A DNA stretch of 64,000 bases from Clostridium sp. NkU-1 (GCA_001312405.1 BBDR01000001.1:1-64000); one strand, 5' to 3'; positions 42,015 to 55,769 are shown, counted from the first letter of the stretch. Program-made: numbers and translations. Notes: generated from the sequence alone by a model not told the origin.

Positions 42015-45000
42015 ATGTCAAAAAAATTTTTGGAAGTTTTTCCAAGTTTAAATATTACAGAGGAATTACGGGAGCTTTTAAATCTGGTAGAAGTGGAGAA
42101 AGTCACTTTAGGCAGGGATAGAAGCTCTATTCGTATTTATCTGATGAGTCCAAGGCTTATACATAAACAAAATATTTACGGTCTGGAAAAAGGGATCAAA
42201 GACCAGCTGTTTCCCTCCAAGCGGATTACCATAAAGATGATAGAGCGGTTCCGCTTATCGGGCCAGTACACGCCGGAAAAGCTGTTAAAGGCATACCGGC
42301 AAAGTCTTTTAGTGGAGCTTAAAAATTACAGCATTATTGAATACAACATGTTTCGCAAAGCCGAATTCCAGTTCCCTGAACCGGATCTTCTTAAAATGAC
42401 GGTAGAGGATACTATTGTTACCCATGAAAAGGCCGGGGATTTAAAAAGAGTTCTGGAAAAGATTTTCCATGAACGGTGCGGCATGCCGGTAGAGGTCCAG
42501 TATGAATATGTGGCTCCAAAAGAAAATGAGCTGGCAAAGCAAAAAGAGCTTCAAATGCAGCGTGAGGTGGAGGAAATCGTGAGCCGTACCTCCTTTGCCA
42601 TAAGGAATAGTGAAGACCGGAATGAGTATGGTGCCGGAAACGGTGAGGGAACTGCCGGTCCTTCCATGGCAGATGGCGTTTCCCTGGATGTCCTGACGGC
42701 TGAATATGCGGCTTTTTCCCCATCTGACCAGGCTTCCCAGACTCCTGCGCCCTCGCTGCGCATGGGAGGGAAGAAGGAGGCCCCAAAGACAGGCGATGGG
42801 GATACCGGGAAAAAGGAGTGGAAGGATTATAAAAAGGGCTCCTCCTACGGACGCCGTTCGGATAATCCGGATGTATTATATGGACGAGACTTTGACGGGG
42901 AAACCATTGAGATAGAAAAAATCGACGGCGAAATCGGCGAAGTGGTCATCAGAGGCAAGATTTTAACTGTGGACAGCAGAGAACTGAGAAGCCAGAAGAC
43001 TATTATGATCTTTGATGTGACGGATTTTACCGATACGATCACGGTGAAGATGTTTGCCAGGGAAGAGCAGCTTGAGGATTTAAAAGCAGCAGTGGTGCAG
43101 GGGAGCTTTATACGCATTAAGGGTGTTACTACCATTGACAAATTTGACGGGGAACTGACACTTGGGTCAGTGGTTGGAATCAAGAAATCCGAGGATTTTA
43201 CCGGGAAGAGGGTAGATAACAGCCTTGAAAAACGGGTGGAGCTTCACTGCCATACGAAAATGAGCGATATGGATGGCGTATCAGAGGTAAAGGATATCGT
43301 GAAACGGGCAAAGCGGTGGGGAATGCCTGCCATTGCCATAACAGACCACGGATGCGTCCAGTCCTTCCCGGATGCAAATCATGCGCTGGAAAAGGGAGAT
43401 ACCTTTAAGCTGATCTATGGCGTGGAAGGGTATCTGGTAGATGATTTAAAGCAGCTGGTAGAAAATTCCAGAAACCAGGGCTTGTCGGATTCCTATGTTG
43501 TTTTTGATATTGAGACAACAGGCTTTAGTTCTTCCAGGAACCGGATCATTGAAATCGGAGCGGTAAAGGTAATAAACGGAGTCATTACCGATAAGTTCAG
43601 TACCTTTGTAAACCCTGATGTGCCCATTCCTTTTGAGATCGAGCAGCTTACGGGCATCAATGACAATATGGTCCTTCCTTATCCAAAGATCAATGAAATA
43701 CTGCCTCAGTTCCTGGAATTTTGCGGGGATTCCGTTCTGGTTGCTCATAATGCAGCCTTTGACGTGGGCTTTATCGCTATAATGCGGCAAGGCTTGACCT
43801 GGCCTTTGATCCTACAGTCATTGACACGGTGGCGCTTGCAAGGCTACTCCTTCCCAAGCTTAACCGCTATAAGCTGGATACGGTTGCAAAGGCGCTTAAT
43901 ATTTCCCTGGCGAACCATCACAGAGCGGTAGACGATGCAGGATGCACGGCTGAAATATTTGTGGCATTTGTGAAAATGATCCGGGAGCGAGGGGTGGAAA
44001 CCCTGGATGAGCTTAATGGGCTAAGCACCATGACGGCAGATATGATTAAAAAGCTTCCTACTTATCATGTGATCATACTGGCTGCCAATGATGTGGGAAG
44101 AGTAAATCTCTATCGTTTGATTTCTTACTCCCACATTGACTTTTATGCAAGAAGGCCCAGAATCCCCAAAAGCGTGCTGAACAAGTACAGGGAAGGACTG
44201 ATCGTAGGCTCCGCCTGTGAGGCAGGGGAATTGTATCAGGCCCTTCTTCGCGGCGTTTCCGATGCAGAGGTGGCAAAGCTGGTCAGTTTTTATGACTATC
44301 TGGAAATACAGCCCCTGGGAAATAATGCATTTATGCTCAGGGATGAGAAAAGTACGGTAAAATCACAACAGGATTTAATCGACATCAACAAAAAGATCGT
44401 AACCCTTGGAGAACAGTTCGGAAAACCGGTCTGCGCCACCTGTGATGTTCATTTTCTGGACCCGGAGGATGAGGTTTACCGAAGGATCATTATGACCGGC
44501 CAGGGCTTTAAGGATTCCGACGAACAGGCCCCCTTGTATTTGCGGACCACAGAGGAAATGCTAAAGGAATTTGAATACCTGGGTCCCAATAAGGCAGAAG
44601 AGGTAGTAATAAAAAATACAAGAAAAATTGCCGACATGTGTGAAAAGATTTCTCCGGTGCGCCCGGATAAGTGCGCGCCTGTCATTGAGAATTCCGACGA
44701 GGATTTAAGAAAGATCTGTTATGACAGGGCCTATGCCATCTATGGAGAAAACCTTCCGGCCATTGTTACGGAGCGGCTGGAAAGGGAGCTTCATTCCATT
44801 ATCTCCAACGGGTTTGCGGTCATGTATATCATCGCCCAGAAGCTGGTTTGGAAATCCAATGAGGATGGATACCTGGTAGGTTCAAGAGGTTCTGTCGGAT
44901 CTTCCCTTGTGGCCTATTTATCCGGTATTACGGAGGTAAACTCCTTGAGTCCTCATTATTATTGCGCCTCCTGCCACTATTATGATTTTGATTCAGATGA

Positions 45001-46569
45001 AGTAAAAAAGTTTTCCGGTATGGCAGGCTGTGATATGCCGGATAAGGTTTGCCCGGTATGCGGACTTCCCCTGTCAAAGGACGGATTTGATATCCCCTTT
45101 GAGACCTTCCTGGGCTTTAAAGGAGATAAGGAGCCGGATATTGACTTAAACTTCTCCGGTGAATACCAGAGTAAGGCCCATGACTATACGGAGGTCATCT
45201 TCGGCAAGGGCCAGACCTTCCGGGCAGGTACATAGGTACCCTGGCAGATAAAACGGCTTTCGGCTATGTGAAAAATTATTATGAAGAGCATGGAGTCAGA
45301 AAACGCAATTGTGAGATCAGCAGGATCGTACAGGGCTGTGTGGGTGTCAGAAGGACCACCGGACAGCATCCTGGAGGGATCATCGTGCTTCCCCATGGGG
45401 AGGAGATCTACTCCTTTACCCCGGTTCAGCGGCCTGCAAACGATATGACCACCATGACAGTAACCACCCATTTTGATTACCATTCCATTGACCACAACTT
45501 GTTAAAGCTTGATATTCTTGGGCACGACGATCCAACCATGATTCGTATGCTTCAGGATCTGATCGGATTTGACCCGGTAAAGGATATACCCTTAGACAGC
45601 AAGGAAGTCATGTCCCTGTTTCAGGATACCTCGGCCTTAGGAATTATGCCGGAGGATATCGGAGGATGTAAGCTTGGAGCTTTGGGCGTTCCGGAATTTG
45701 GTACGGACTTTGCCATGCAGATGCTTATTGACACCCAGCCCAAGTATTTCTCCGACCTGGTGCGAATTGCCGGCCTTGCCCATGGTACGGATGTGTGGCT
45801 GGGAAATGCCCAGACCCTGATCCAGGAAGGGACGGCGACCATTCAGACGGCGATCTGTACCCGTGACGATATTATGATTTATTTAATATCAATGGGAATC
45901 GAAGAAGGCCTTTCCTTTACTATTATGGAAAGCGTACGAAAAGGAAAAGGGCTGAAGGATGAGTGGGTAGAGGAGATGACTGCTCACGGAGTTCCGGACT
46001 GGTATATATGGTCCTGTAAAAAGATCAAGTACATGTTCCCCAAAGCCCATGCTGCTGCCTATGTTATGATGGCATGGCGTATTGCTTATTGCAAGGTGTT
46101 TTATCCTCTGGCTTATTATGCCGCCTTTTTCAGCATCAGGGCCAATGGCTTCAGCTATGAGCTGATGTGTCAGGGACGGGATAAGCTGGAGCATTATCTG
46201 GCTGACTATAAAAAGCGGATCGACACTCTTTCCAAAAAAGAGCAGGACACCTTAAGGGATATGAGGATTGTACAGGAGATGTATGCAAGAGGATATGACT
46301 TTATGCCCATAGACATTTACCGGGCAAAGGCAAGGCATTTCCAGATCATTGACGGCAAGCTGATGCCGTCCTTAAGCAGCATTGACGGACTGGGTGAAAA
46401 GGCGGCTGACGCTGTCGTGGATTCGGTGAAGGATGGTACCTTCCTGTCAAGGGAAGATTTCAGAAACAGGACAAAGGTCAGCAAGACCGTCTGTGACCTG
46501 ATGGGAGACTTGGGACTTCTTTTTGATCTTCCGGAATCCAACCAGCTGTCCTTGTTTGACTTGGGCTGA
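42015..46569 (+). CDS. polC: DNA polymerase III alpha subunit, Gram-positive PolC type (frameshifted)
   Basis: Replicative DNA polymerase with built-in proofreading, about 1518 residues. Order: N-terminal domain, OB fold (IRGKILTVDSRELRSQKTIMIFDVTD), PHP domain (ELHCHTKMSDMDG), inserted DnaQ exonuclease (VVFDIETTGFSSSRNRIIEIGA, then HNAAFDVGFI), second PHP part, polymerase domain with catalytic PDIDLNFSGEYQ and zinc Cys cluster (CASCHYYDF...CPVCGLP), and the C-terminal DNA- and clamp-binding region ending QLSLFDLG, a plausible sliding-clamp peptide. The frame changes near 43775 and near 45230. An essential gene, so both breaks are very likely sequence errors. It closes the rpsB-polC cluster. 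Confidence 0.96.
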
Positions 46570-46604
46570 CAGGGGAACAAAACCCCTGTGGCCCTGGGTT
46601 TTTT
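46569..46604 (+). terminator. Probable terminator after polC
   Basis: ACAGGGG pairs with CCCCTGT directly after the stop codon. The T6 run comes nine bases later, so the fold that actually terminates is uncertain. Confidence 0.5.
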
Positions 46605-46681
46605 AGGACAAAGCAGTAACAGAATTTTTTTGGTAATTTTTCCAGTATTTAATAAAAATAAAAAAAATTTTGAAAATAAGG

Positions 46682-46710
46682 TTGACATACGCTGGGATTT
46701 GTATTATACT
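46682..46710 (+). promoter_or_regulatory. Promoter of the tRNA-Pro/tRNA-Glu operon
   Basis: TTGACA (46682-46687), 17 bases, TATACT (46705-46710): near consensus, 12 bases before the tRNA. Confidence 0.85.
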
Positions 46711-46722
46711 ACCTAACGTAAT

Positions 46723-46796
46723 CGAGGCGTGGCTCAGTTTGGTAGAGCGCTGCGTTCGGGACGCAGAGGTCGCAAGTTCGAATCTTGTCGCCTCGA
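46723..46796 (+). tRNA. tRNA-Pro(CGG)
   Basis: Acceptor stem CGAGGCG/CGCCTCG, D arm GGCTCAGTTTGGTAGAGC, anticodon stem CTGCG/CGCAG around TTCGGGA with anticodon CGG (codon CCG), and T arm with GTTCGAATC. 74 bases; CCA is not encoded. Confidence 0.95.
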
Positions 46797-46821
46797 TTCT
46801 GTATCAGTAATATTTGTAAAT

Positions 46822-46893
46822 GGCCTATTGGTCAAGCGGTCAAGACGCCGCCCTCTCACGGCGGAAACCCGAGTTCGATTCTCGGATAGGTCA
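46822..46893 (+). tRNA. tRNA-Glu(CTC)
   Basis: Acceptor stem GGCCTAT/ATAGGTC with discriminator A, anticodon stem CCGCC/GGCGG around anticodon CTC (codon GAG), T loop GTTCGATTC. CCA is not encoded. It is co-transcribed with tRNA-Pro and followed by a terminator. Confidence 0.93.
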
Positions 46894-46898
46894 TAATA

Positions 46899-46931
46899 AA
46901 AACCTTCAGGAGCAGCCTGGGGTTTTTTTTC
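46899..46931 (+). terminator. Terminator of the tRNA operon
   Basis: AAACC-TT-CAGG pairs with CCTG-GGGTTT and is followed by T8. Confidence 0.8.
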
Positions 46932-47043
46932 ATTAAGCGGAACAATTTGTAATATGGACGCTGTTATTTTTTTTGATTGATGGTATAAAACAATTGGTAA
47001 CACATAGGTCTTACATAGATAAATAATATAGGGGGAGCCTGTT

Positions 47044-47591
47044 ATGAAGAGAATTGCTGTAGTATATCAATCAAAATATGGAGCGACCAGAAAATATGCG
47101 GAATGGATCGCAAAGGAATTATCCTGTGATCTATTTGAAGGAAAAGACATAAAAGCAAGTGATCTGGAACCATATGATACCATTATTTTTGGCGGCGGCC
47201 TGTATGCCGGGGGTGTCAGCGGAATTAAGTTATTGACAAAGAACTTCTCCAAGTTCTCCCAGAAGAATCTGGTGCTTTTTACCTGTGGGCTGGCTGATCC
47301 TGCCGACTCAGTTAATACGGAAAATATAAAAAAGGGCCTGAATAAGGTACTTACTGAGGAAATGCAGGAAAAGATTAAAGTATTCCATTTAAGGGGCGGC
47401 ATGGATTATTCAAAACTAAGCCCTATGCATCGGACAATGATGAATCTTGTCTACAAGATGGCGGCAAAAAAAAGGATCAGGACTCTTTGACCGAGGAAGA
47501 TGAAGAGATGCTTGCAAGCTATGGAAAAAGCGTCGACTTTACAAATAAAGAAACAATATTGCCACTTATAAAATATATTGGGGATTTATAA
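47044..47591 (+). CDS. Flavodoxin-domain protein (frameshifted)
   Basis: Cytoplasmic FMN-binding electron carrier or flavodoxin-fold oxidoreductase, about 182 residues. The N-terminal phosphate loop is YQSKYGATRKYAEWIA, followed by YDTIIFGGGLYAGG and LFTCGLADPAD, resembling the HemG/flavodoxin_5 group. The frame changes in the A8 run near 47466-47474; the true C terminus reads LTEEDEEMLASYGKSVDF and stops at 47591. GGGGGAG lies before ATG 47044. A role in protoporphyrinogen oxidation is known for HemG, but no haem genes are near, so a general redox role is as likely. Confidence 0.82.
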
Positions 47592-47607
47592 GTGTTACGG
47601 GGTTAGA

Positions 47608-48505
47608 ATGGATTATATTTCGCTGGAAGAGATAAAGGACAAAATAGACTTTTTTTTATAAAATGTATGATGTGGTACGCCTGGTGGACCCGCTTCACAA
47701 AAGGGTTCTGGACTACCGGCAGTCTTCTTTGGCTGAGACGCCGGATGTATGCTATCATTATTGGAAGAACAGCAGAATTTGTGACAACTGTATTTCTGTA
47801 AGAGCCCATCACGAAAACAAAAGCTTTATAAAGATGGAAAGGAGCGGGGAGGAGGTTCTTCTTGTGACAGCTGTTCCCATTGAAAACGCCGCCAGTCCTG
47901 CTGTGCTGGAGCTGTTTAAAAACGCTACCGATACAATGTTTGTCGGAAACGGTGATTATAATGAGGGAGAACTATTTTCCAGCTTTGTAAAGGAACTTAA
48001 TGATGCGGCTGTGAAAGATCCTCTCACTTCCCTTTATAACAGGCGTTTTGTGGATGAGCGCCTTCCTGTTGATATTATTTATGCCTTGTTGAAGCATGTA
48101 CCTTTGTCCGTATGCTTTATGGATCTTGATAACTTTAAATCAATAAATGATCTTTATGGGCATGAGACAGGAGATATGGCGATCAAGGCGGCCGGCGAAG
48201 CCATTTCCCCAAATATTAATCCTGAGGATGTTTGGGCGGCAAGATATGGAGGAGATGAGTTTCTTCTTTGCATGAGTGGCGCCGATGAAGTCCAGGCGCG
48301 TGCAATTGCAGACCGTATACAAAGGAAAATTAAAAAAATGGCGGTAAGACAGGCTGTGAAAGGGGTTCCTCTTTCTATTTCTTATGGAATAGAAACCATG
48401 AAGGAGGTTCCTGTGACTGCGGAGGAGCTTATACGCAGGGCGGATGAAAAGATGTATAAGGCAAAAAAGGAAAAAAAGTTCGGATATATGAAGGATAGAA
48501 GATAG
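47608..48505 (+). CDS. GGDEF domain protein, probable diguanylate cyclase with Cys-containing sensor (frameshifted)
   Basis: Soluble signalling protein of about 298 residues. The C-terminal half is a GGDEF domain with intact active-site RYGGDEF and the substrate region DLDNFKSINDLYGHETGD, so it should make cyclic di-GMP. The product-inhibition RxxD site is not present at its usual position. The N-terminal half (about 115 residues) contains ICDNCISVRAHHENK, a CxxC with nearby His that suggests metal or redox sensing, followed by a PAS-like stretch. The T8 run at 47649-47656 shifts the frame; with T7 the start at ATG 47608 joins smoothly (DKIDFFYKMYDVVRLVDP). Convergent with the flotillin gene. 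Confidence 0.82.
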
Positions 48506-48511
48506 AAGATA

Positions 48512-48592
48512 GAAAAACACCCTGTACTGTGAGATGATCCCATAAAGTTTGACTTTTTGGGTCACCTCAAAATACAAGGTGTTTTTTATTCC
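48512..48592. terminator. Long hairpin between the GGDEF and flotillin genes
   Basis: AACACCCTGTACTGTGAG pairs imperfectly with CTCAAAATACAAGGTGTT, with an inner TGATCCC/GGGTCA stem, and is flanked by A and T tracts. It could stop transcription from both convergent genes. Confidence 0.7.
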
Positions 48593-48597
48593 TGCTT

Positions 48598-50144
48598 TTA
48601 TTCTTTGTCAGTGCTTTCAGCAATTTCTTTACTTATATTTGCAATAGTTACTGCTTTTGCCGGATCATTTATGTCTGTGCCATCAGGAATTCCAGTAATA
48701 TTTACGTTTCTGGTTACCTTGGCATCGTATGTATTTGCCTTCATGATTTCTGTGATATCTAATCCGGTTGTTTCTTTTACCGCTTCAATTGTTTTAGCCA
48801 AGACAGCCGGCACATAGCCTCCCATGGAAGGGACCCCTGCATCACCATTGCCGCTGTCAATGATGGTAACCTTATCAATTGTAGCCAATGGCTCTGCAAT
48901 TGCCTTTGCCATCTCAGGTAATGCCTTTACGATCATTTCCATCATTGCGGCCTGCCCGTATTTTGTCATTGCATCCGCTTTCTTTTCCATTGCTTCTGCC
49001 TCAGCAATACCTTTCGCCTGGATTGCAGCGGCTTCCGCTTCACCTTTGGCTTTTATACCTTCGGCTTCCTGGAGCATAGCATATTTTTCGGCTTCAGCCT
49101 GGGCTTTCCTTGCTTCAGCCTCTTTTTCCTGTTCATATTTCTTTGCTTCTGCTTCGCGCTGTCTTCTCGCTAAGTCAGCGGAAGCTTTCTGTTCCACTGC
49201 ATAACGCTCTGCATCGGCTTTCTTATTAATCTCGGCTTCCAAAGTCTGCTGCATTACGGCAACTTCTTTGTTCTTAAGCTCGGCCTCTCGTTCTGTTTTA
49301 GCAATCTGGGCATTTACCGTAGCCGTCTGAATTGTTTTTTGCTGTTCCTGGTTCTGAATTTCATAGGCCGCATCAGCTTCAGCCCGTTTTGTGTCAGATT
49401 CTCTCTTTAATTCAGCCTTTTTAATCTCAAGTTCGTTATTCTTCTGGGAGATTTCTGTTTGAGCAAGCACTCTTGCATCATTGGAAGCTTTATCTGCTTC
49501 AGCCTGGGCAATTGCAATGTCTCTTTCAGCCTGGGCTTTTGCGATGGAAGCATCTTTCTTGATTCTTGCCGTATTGTCGGCACCAAGATCCTTAATAAGG
49601 CCATTTTCATCGCTTATATTCTGGATATTGCATGATACAATTTCGATGCCAAGCTTTCTCATATCTTTTGATGCTTTTTCCATAACCTGATCGGAGAAGG
49701 AATCTCTGTCAGTATTGATTTCCTTTAAAGTAAGAGTACCGATAATTTCACGCATATTACCCTGAAGGGAATCCTGTAAGTCAAGCGTAATCTGATCCTG
49801 GTTTTTGTTTAAGAAGTTCTTTGCTGCTAATTTAATTCCTTCTTCTGTTGGCTCGATTCTCACCTTTGCCACAGCGTCAACATTTACGTTGATAAAATCA
49901 TTTGTTGGAACAGATTGTTCTGTCTTGATATCCACCGTCATCTGGCCAAGATAAAGCTTATCCAGCCTTTCCAGAAATGGGATTTTGATTCCGGCGCATC
50001 CAATTAAAATTTTTGGTTCTTTCTTTAAGCCTGAAATAATGAAAGCCTGTCAGGCGGAGCTTTTACGTATCCGCTTGCTAAAATTCCAAGCAGGATAATT
50101 GCCGCTAAAAGGACCAGAACAAATGGTAGAATAATTTGTAACAT
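48598..50144 (-). CDS. Flotillin family membrane scaffold protein (frameshifted near start)
   Basis: Organiser of functional membrane microdomains, like FloT/YuaG of Bacillus. The N-terminal membrane anchor is MLQIILPFVLVLLAAIILL; an SPFH/PHB domain follows (FIISGLKKEPKILIGCAGIKIPFLERLDKLYLGQ), then a long Ala/Glu-rich coiled coil with repeated EAE-A motifs and a C-terminal assembly region. The frame changes near 50038. About 515 residues. AAAGGAG precedes the start at 50144. No NfeD partner is adjacent, unlike the usual yuaF-yuaG layout. Followed by the shared hairpin. Confidence 0.9.
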
Positions 50145-50205
50145 AATTTCTCCTTTCAATCTTAAAATGTTACAGATGCAGTGTAGAGAATAATTCTTTA
50201 TATGA

Positions 50206-50237
50206 AGAAAAAAACCCCGTAAATACGAGGTTTTTCA
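50206..50237 (-). terminator. Terminator of tRNA-Thr
   Basis: On the minus strand AAAACCTCGT pairs with ACGGGGTTTT, followed by a T run. Confidence 0.8.
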
Positions 50238-50240
50238 TAA

Positions 50241-50313
50241 GCTCCCGGGGGGACTCGAACCCCCGACCCACGCATTACGAATGCGTTGCGCTACCAACTG
50301 CGCTACGGAAGCA
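50241..50313 (-). tRNA. tRNA-Thr(CGT)
   Basis: On the minus strand: acceptor GCTTCCG/CGGGAGC, D arm GCGCAGTTGGTAGCGC, anticodon stem ACGCA/TGCGT with anticodon CGT (codon ACG), T arm GGGGGTTCGAGTCCCCC. CCA is not encoded. The promoter lies at 50349-50378. Confidence 0.95.
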
Positions 50314-50348
50314 ATCCGGTGTATTATTACAAGGTCTGAACCTTTGAT

Positions 50349-50378
50349 AGTATAACAGCTAAATAGTAAAAAAATCAA
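50349..50378 (-). promoter_or_regulatory. Promoter of tRNA-Thr
   Basis: Minus strand TTGATT (50373-50378), an 18-base spacer and TATACT (50349-50354). Confidence 0.65.
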
Positions 50379-50756
50379 CCCTTTCATGTAAAAAAACTTA
50401 AATTATGGAAGGATTACCAACCCTTACATAAAAAGATATAATTAGTGAAAGAGTCCAAGAGAGAAATCTTATTTCTGCGGAGTTAATTTTCTATGCAAAG
50501 GATAGAAGATCCCCGTCGATGTATTGCAGCAGAGGGAGTGTAATACGTAGAAACCGTAGATTTTTTTAACGTCAGCGGGCTGTGATGTAATCCTGGGGTA
50601 TGTGTATGCCAAGCCAATGCAGCTGATGCCTTTGATGAAATGTTATTATTAAATAAAAGAGATACATTACATACAGACGAAAAATATGGAAATGAGTGAA
50701 AGAGATCTAAAAAATGTTAGGCCTCTTTTAGACCTAACATTTCGGATAGATAAAAA
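50379..50756. other. Intergenic stretch without a supported gene
   Basis: No frame longer than about 35 codons looks coding. It holds a 10-bp hairpin AAATGTTAGG/CCTAACATTT at 50712-50742 without a T run. One short frame near 50600-50700 might be decayed coding sequence, but I cannot assign it. Confidence 0.5.
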
Positions 50757-50891
50757 CACAATGGCTGGGCTTCCGTGCATTGAGCTGTTTGCTAAATATG
50801 TGGAAACCTGTTCAAGCGGTATAAAGAAAAGATGAAATGCTGGCTAACTTTTAATGAGATCAATACTTTTCTGAATGGATACAGTCTTTAG
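50757..50891 (+). pseudogene. Fragment of a family 1 glycosidase
   Basis: Reading NTMAGLPCIELFAKYVETC, then one frame later FKRYKEKMKCWLTFNEINTF, gives the conserved helix and the acid/base NEIN motif of GH1 6-phospho-beta-glucosidases. Only about 45 residues remain and no start or downstream part is present, so this is a decayed remnant and not a sequence-error break. It is not closely similar to the intact GH1 gene at 5016. Confidence 0.65.
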
Positions 50892-50905
50892 TCTGATGGC
50901 TCTTT

Positions 50906-51553
50906 CTATGGATTATATCCTTTGATCAGTGAAAGGCCGTGGATATAGTGCTGCTCAAGAAGCTGGGCTGCAAGGTCAAAATTGCCGGAGCTGTAAGCAT
51001 TGACGATATCTCCGTGCTGTTTGATGGAGCAGGACCGGTCCTCAGCTGTACGGATAGCAAACTTGATCAGAAGGAAACGGATAAGATTGTATCTCTTGTA
51101 GGTTTCTTTCAAAAACTGGTTGCCGCAGAAGTCAAAGAACGACTTATGAAAATGGAAATCTGCCTCAAAGTAGGCATCGTCATCCGGAGCAATTGTCTGT
51201 TTTTTCAGGTGTTTTTTTCAAATGCTTTGTCACTTCCTTGTCTGCACCCCTGGCAATGGTCATAGTGAGGGCTACACAGGAGATAGCTGCAATGAATTCA
51301 TTGATTTCTGCCGCATATCCATAGTCAAAGTTGATTACCTGGGCACCTGTTTTTGTAACCTCTTTTACGAGGCCGTCCTGATAAAGCTTGTTAATAGTAT
51401 CTCGCACCGGTGTGGAGGAAACTAAAAAAACGCTCCTGCAGTTCTCTGTTTGTAATTTTGCTTCCCAGAGGAATGGTTCCGCTCATGATTTCATTTTTTT
51501 AGAATGTTGTATAACTGTTCGCTTAGGGTCGTTTTCACAAGAGTATTCTTCAT
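50906..51553 (-). CDS. GntR family regulator, FadR/FCD type (frameshifted)
   Basis: Repressor of about 215 residues. The N-terminal winged helix-turn-helix reads TTLSEQLYNILKKEIMSGTI, ITNRELQERF and STPVRDTINKLYQDGLV. The C-terminal FCD all-helical ligand domain is seen in DAYFEADFHFHKSFFDFCGNQFL and AYSSGNFDLAAQLLEQHYIHGL, with His residues that bind a metal in the family. Frame changes lie near 51495, 51425 and 51190. AGGAGAC precedes the start at 51553. Divergent from the symporter/tyrosine phenol-lyase operon, which has a palindrome after its promoter. It probably senses an amino acid or its breakdown product. Confidence 0.85.
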
Positions 51554-51711
51554 TTTCGTCTCCTTCCTGATTAGTTTTAATTGCTTGTATTTTACAGTTT
51601 ACTATAAATCTTTCTTAAAAGCAATAAAAGTGACAATTGTTGATCTGATTTGTCTATATGTTTCCCGGAAATATAGGAATATAAATAGATTTAAAAATAT
51701 AAAAATAAATA

Positions 51712-51739
51712 TTGACATATTTTCAAATTATTGTATAAT
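51712..51739 (+). promoter_or_regulatory. Promoter of the symporter-tpl operon
   Basis: TTGACA (51712-51717), a 16-base spacer and TATAAT (51734-51739): consensus hexamers. Confidence 0.82.
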
Positions 51740-51754
51740 GAACTCAACAACGTA

Positions 51755-51778
51755 TGATGCATCACGCATCATGCATCA
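51755..51778. promoter_or_regulatory. Candidate GntR operator
   Basis: TGATGCAT and ATGCATCA form an inverted repeat separated by eight bases, with a nested GATGC/GCATC pair. It lies 16 bases after the -10 element, a repressing position for the divergent FCD-type regulator. Confidence 0.6.
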
Positions 51779-51837
51779 ATAGAACGGACTGGAAGGTAGA
51801 ATGCAAAAAAACTAAATACGAGAAGGAGGATGGGGAA

Positions 51838-54782
<2,945 letters not shown>

Positions 54783-55072
54783 AACTTAGAATTAAAAAGA
54801 TAGCCTATAATGAAATCTTTGTGTGGAATGGGGGTGACAAGACCACATTCAAACGGAGGCAATAATGTAAGTTATCATTTGATTTTTTTTAAAAATATCT
54901 TTTCAAGCATGCTGCGGAGTTTCATAATGAGCCTCCGGAGCATGCTTTCTTTTTGGATTACACTAACTTTGAATCTTTTTATTAACCAGTCCTTCCCAAA
55001 AATCACTCAGTTAAAGACTTGAAGGATTATTTTTAAAATATCAATAGTCTTGACAAAGATAAAGGAGATTTG
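54783..55072. other. Spacer after tpl containing its terminator
   Basis: Apart from the terminator at 54905-54955, I see no gene. A Shine-Dalgarno-like AAAGGAG at 55061 precedes the small frame at 55073. The in-frame codons just before 55073 also look coding-like (VKDLKDYF, then a stop), so the small frame may be the tail of a decayed gene. Confidence 0.5.
54905..54955 (+). terminator. Terminator of the symporter-tpl operon
   Basis: AAGCATGCT-G-CGGAG pairs with CTCCG-G-AGCATGCTT, followed by TCTTTTTGG. A stem of 14 pairs. Confidence 0.85.
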
Positions 55073-55225
55073 GTGAAATCTGTTGCACAGTATTTTGCTG
55101 ATCAGAAATTACAAAACAAAAAAATAAGAGTATTAACAGAGCCGAGAACATTACTCCTGAGCCTTAGAACATATGAAAGACTGTATAAATTATTTAAACT
55201 TGCTTTATCATCTATGGGGCAATAA
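55073..55225 (+). CDS. Small ORF of 50 residues, unknown, possibly a gene fragment
   Basis: GTG 55073 is preceded by AAAGGAG at a five-base spacing, and the frame runs to TAA at 55223. The product is basic and helical (VAQYFADQKLQNKKIRVLTE, then SLRTYERLYKLFKLAL). I know no family for it. The frame is also open a little upstream (NINSLDKDKGDLVK) before a stop, so it may be the C-terminal remnant of a larger protein. Confidence 0.3.
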   Translation: MKSVAQYFADQKLQNKKIRVLTEPRTLLLSLRTYERLYKLFKLALSSMGQ

Positions 55226-55379
55226 TTAAAATAAATATTGAAATACTATAAAATGGATGTTATGCTTAAGACATAATTTCTAGAACACTTTTTAGATCAG
55301 TCTCACTTCGAGATATTTTCCGGCTATATGTAATGAGGAGACCCTGTCACTGGAAATTGTCAGGGTATAGGAGATTGTT

Positions 55380-55661
55380 ATGGAAAAATGGGATAAAATC
55401 CGAAAGCACATTTATGTCAGCGGACGGGTTCAGGGGGTGGGCTTCCGCTTCCGGACCCAGCAGCTTGCTCGGGGACTTGGCCTTACGGGTTGGGTGAGAA
55501 ACTTGGATGACGGACAGGTAGAAATGGAAGTGCAGGGGCGGGATGCTGAAATAGACCGTCTGCTTGACAGTTTAAGAAAGGACCGTTATATTGTGATTGA
55601 CAGCTTTCAGGCAGTACGGATCCCGCTGTCGGAAGAAAAAGGATTTCAGATAAGGTATTAA
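55380..55661 (+). CDS. acyP: Acylphosphatase
   Basis: Small cytoplasmic enzyme hydrolysing acyl phosphates such as acetyl phosphate or carbamoyl phosphate. 93 residues, intact. The phosphate-binding loop with catalytic Arg is SGRVQGVGFRFRTQQLA, and the catalytic Asn is in GWVRNLDDGQVEMEVQG; both family signatures are complete. TAGGAGA lies before ATG 55380. Stands alone between the tpl region and a cold-shock gene; no operon partner is visible. Confidence 0.93.
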   Translation: MEKWDKIRKHIYVSGRVQGVGFRFRTQQLARGLGLTGWVRNLDDGQVEMEVQGRDAEIDRLLDSLRKDRYIVIDSFQAVRIPLSEEKGFQIRY

Positions 55662-55769
55662 AAATGGGGAAAGAAAAGCGAAGATCAAAGGTGAGCAAGA
55701 AACGGACTTTTCTGTAATCAGTATGCGTCCTTGATTATCTGGAAAAATACGTTTAAATGATATTTTAGG

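Noticed and set aside
42015..46569. polC as a pseudogene or split gene
   Set aside because: All domains are conserved and each break needs only one base. The gene is essential, and no second replicative polymerase is visible.
55664..55717. 17-codon basic peptide after acyP
   Set aside because: Too short, no ribosome binding site and no supporting context.
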